Position numbers and translations under genes: made by a program
Shown: piece after piece, positions 6,434-7,988 of the stretch
How the letters are laid out: every line of letters starts with the position of its first letter
Numbering within the stretch: position 1 is the stretch's first letter
Assembly (NCBI GenBank): GCA_003538495.1
Contig: DPSD01000728.1
Location: 170-8,157, forward strand
From: Accumulibacter sp.
Lineage (GTDB): Bacteria; Pseudomonadota; Gammaproteobacteria; Burkholderiales; Rhodocyclaceae
Reading direction: 5' to 3'
DNA length: 7,988 nucleotides
Notes under the pieces: model-generated
Database searches by the model: none
What the model was told of the DNA's origin: nothing
Seen by the model: the letters and a program-made list of their open reading frames with translations, nothing else

Positions 6434-6998
6434 GCCTGTGATGCCGACCGCGCCAGAGAGTCCCGGCGACCTGAAACGGGTGCTCGAGGCGGTCCTGCTG
6501 AGCACCCGGGAACCCCTGTCGCTGCTCGAACTGCGCAAGGTCTTCGAGGACCGGATCGGGGTCGATGTCTTGCGCGTCCTGCTCGACGAGTTGCGCAGCG
6601 AATGGAGCGAGCGACCGGCTGAATTGCTGCAGCTGGCCAGCGGCTGGCGCTTCCGGACGCGCGCCGAATACATGCCATATCTGGAACGTCTGAACCCGGA
6701 AAAGCCGCCGCGCTACTCGCGCGCGGTGCTCGAAACGCTGGCCATCATTGCCTATCGTCAGCCGGTGACGCGCGGTGATATCGAGGATATCCGCGGTGTG
6801 ACGGTGTCGACGCAGGTGATCCGGGTGCTCGAGGAGCGCGGCTGGGTCGACGTCGTCGGCCATCGCGATACGCCCGGGCGGCCAGGATTGCTGGCAACGA
6901 CGCGAAAATTCCTCGACGACCTCGGCTTGCGCAGTGTGGCCGAGTTGCCGCCCCTCGAACAGATCAATTCCACCCTGGACCTCGCTGATGGCCACTAG
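6420..6998 (+). CDS. scpB: Segregation and condensation protein B (kite subunit)
   Basis: ScpB is the kite-type partner of ScpA: a dimer of tandem winged-helix proteins that embraces the kleisin linker in the SMC-ScpAB complex. The product is 192 residues. It has a first winged helix (about 17-85, [18 protein letters not shown]) and a second (about 100-170) containing the family signature [28 protein letters not shown] (100-127), followed by [18 protein letters not shown] at 153-170. ATG at 6420 was chosen over the in-frame ATG at 6402 because a GGGAG sits 6 nt before it. Its first 14 nt overlap the end of scpA, and its last 11 nt overlap the start of rluB, so the three genes are very likely translated in a coupled way. 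No SMC gene is in view. Confidence 0.96.
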   Translation: MISDEPVMPTAPESPGDLKRVLEAVLLSTREPLSLLELRKVFEDRIGVDVLRVLLDELRSEWSERPAELLQLASGWRFRTRAEYMPYLERLNPEKPPRYSRAVLETLAIIAYRQPVTRGDIEDIRGVTVSTQVIRVLEERGWVDVVGHRDTPGRPGLLATTRKFLDDLGLRSVAELPPLEQINSTLDLADGH

Positions 6999-7962
6999 CA
7001 AGCGCAGATCAACTGCCGACACTTCCCGTTCTCCACGGTCCACCGCGCCGGTGGCGGCGAGACGGCTTTCGCCCGAGGCTTCGCCGGAACCTTCGGCCGC
7101 AGCAGTGGGCGCTCCTCGACGTTCGGCGGGACACAGCCACGCCGGCGATTCGTCCGGGCGGGGGCGCCATCAGGACGCGCCGGTCAAGGCGGAACGTTTG
7201 CACAAGCTGCTGGCCCAGAGCGGCATCGGCTCGCGTCGGGAGATGGAAGAGTTGATCGTCGCCGGCCGGATCAACGTCAATGGCGAGCCGGCGCACGTCG
7301 GCCAGACGGTCAGTCCGGGTGACCGGGTGAAGGTCAACGGCAAGCTGGTCAATTTGCGCTTCTCGAACCGGTTGCCGCGGGTGGTCATCTATCACAAGCC
7401 CGACGGCGAAATCGTTTCGCGCAACGACCCGGAGCATCGGCCGAACGTGTTTACCGCGATGCCCCGGATTTCGGTCGGACGCTGGGTGGCGGTCGGTCGT
7501 CTGGACTTCAACACCAGCGGCTTGCTCCTGCTGACCACCTCGGGCGAACTCGCCAACCGGCTGATGCATCCGCGCTATCAGCTGATCCGCGAATACGCGG
7601 TACGGATTCTCGGCGAACTTCCCGACGAGTCGCGCCAGCGCCTGCTCGATGGCATCGATCTCGACGATGGGCCGGCCAAGTTTGCGAGCTTTCAGGAGGC
7701 TGGCGGCGAGGGTGCCAATCGCTGGTACCGGGTGTCGCTCTTCGAGGGCCGCAATCGCGAGGTGCGGCGGATGTTCGAAGCCGTCGGGGTCGTCGTCAGC
7801 CGCCTGATGCGCGTCCGCTACGGGCCCATTGCGCTGCCGCCAGGCTTGAAGCGCGGGCAGGTTCTCGAACTCAGCGAGGCCGAGGTGAGGCGGCTGATGG
7901 CGGGCTTCGACATGGAAAATCCGGAGCCCGATCGCCCGTCGCGACGCCCGCGCGAGCGCTGA
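6988..7962 (+). CDS. rluB: 23S rRNA pseudouridine synthase RluB
   Basis: RluB isomerises U2605 (E. coli numbering) of 23S rRNA to pseudouridine during 50S assembly. The 324-residue product has a basic, low-complexity N-terminal tail (1-67) rich in Ser, Arg, Pro and Ala. An S4 RNA-binding domain follows (about 68-125, [27 protein letters not shown]), then the RsuA/RluB/E/F catalytic domain. The catalytic aspartate is Asp173 in [14 protein letters not shown], and the conserved [15 protein letters not shown] lies at 253-267. A short charged C-terminal tail (308-324) ends the protein. ATG at 6988 is preferred; its ribosome-binding site is weak, but it overlaps scpB by 11 nt, the usual scpB-rluB arrangement. 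RluB, rather than RluE or RluF, is chosen from the scpB linkage and the domain order. Only 26 nt follow the stop, too few to see the next gene or a terminator. Confidence 0.93.
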   Translation: MATSKRRSTADTSRSPRSTAPVAARRLSPEASPEPSAAAVGAPRRSAGHSHAGDSSGRGRHQDAPVKAERLHKLLAQSGIGSRREMEELIVAGRINVNGEPAHVGQTVSPGDRVKVNGKLVNLRFSNRLPRVVIYHKPDGEIVSRNDPEHRPNVFTAMPRISVGRWVAVGRLDFNTSGLLLLTTSGELANRLMHPRYQLIREYAVRILGELPDESRQRLLDGIDLDDGPAKFASFQEAGGEGANRWYRVSLFEGRNREVRRMFEAVGVVVSRLMRVRYGPIALPPGLKRGQVLELSEAEVRRLMAGFDMENPEPDRPSRRPRER

Positions 7963-7988
7963 ACACTCTCTCAGGATCGCAGCCCTGA

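Noticed and set aside
7971..7988. TCAGG...CCTGA inverted repeat after rluB as a terminator
   Set aside because: The stem is only 5 bp and it ends at the window edge with no U-run visible, so it cannot be judged.
1..7988. CRISPR array, tRNA, rRNA or insertion sequence
   Set aside because: I looked for one because of the DxTHG fragment. No spaced direct repeats, tRNA-like arms or transposase motifs were seen by eye.

Overview
The window is GC-rich, about 65% or more by eye, with strongly GC-biased third codon positions. It reads as a chromosomal segment of a betaproteobacterium. The gene order and the protein styles (a 400-residue TrpRS, RdgC, ScpA/ScpB followed by RluB) resemble Rhodocyclales such as Accumulibacter or Dechloromonas. 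That placement is from memory, not from a search.

Left part (1 to about 1130): an accessory-looking patch. Positions 1 to about 380 on the minus strand encode the middle of a CRISPR-associated DxTHG-motif (CARF, Csx2/TM1812-type) protein. It leaves the window at its C-terminal side and lacks the expected N-terminal CARF half on its upstream side. From about 380 to 1049 the coding signal switches to the plus strand, giving an unrecognised alanine/leucine-rich protein with no convincing start. The switch near 360-400 looks like a rearrangement breakpoint or an assembly joint. Two perfect 10-bp-stem hairpins lie between this unknown gene and the convergent rdgC.

Middle (1114-2199): rdgC on the minus strand with a good sigma70-type promoter carrying a 12-bp palindrome in its spacer. 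A divergent intergenic region follows, with an extended -10 promoter facing right.

Right part (2200-7962): seven plus-strand genes with gaps of 8-17 nt or short overlaps, most simply one operon. In order they are a PHP-family nucleotide phosphatase/exoribonuclease (RNase AM type), a YciO-type YrdC-domain protein, a multipass M50 site-2-protease-like protein, tryptophanyl-tRNA synthetase (trpS), scpA, scpB and the 23S rRNA pseudouridine synthase rluB. The common theme is RNA maturation and translation (PHP, YciO, TrpS, RluB) plus chromosome condensation (ScpA/ScpB). PHP, yciO and rluB also cluster in E. coli near trp.

The points most worth following are the orphaned DxTHG fragment and its breakpoint, the unknown gene beside it, and a cysteine motif in TrpS that closely matches the [4Fe-4S] site described for Thermotoga maritima TrpRS. 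I see no CRISPR array, other cas gene, tRNA, rRNA or insertion sequence, and no complete new system.
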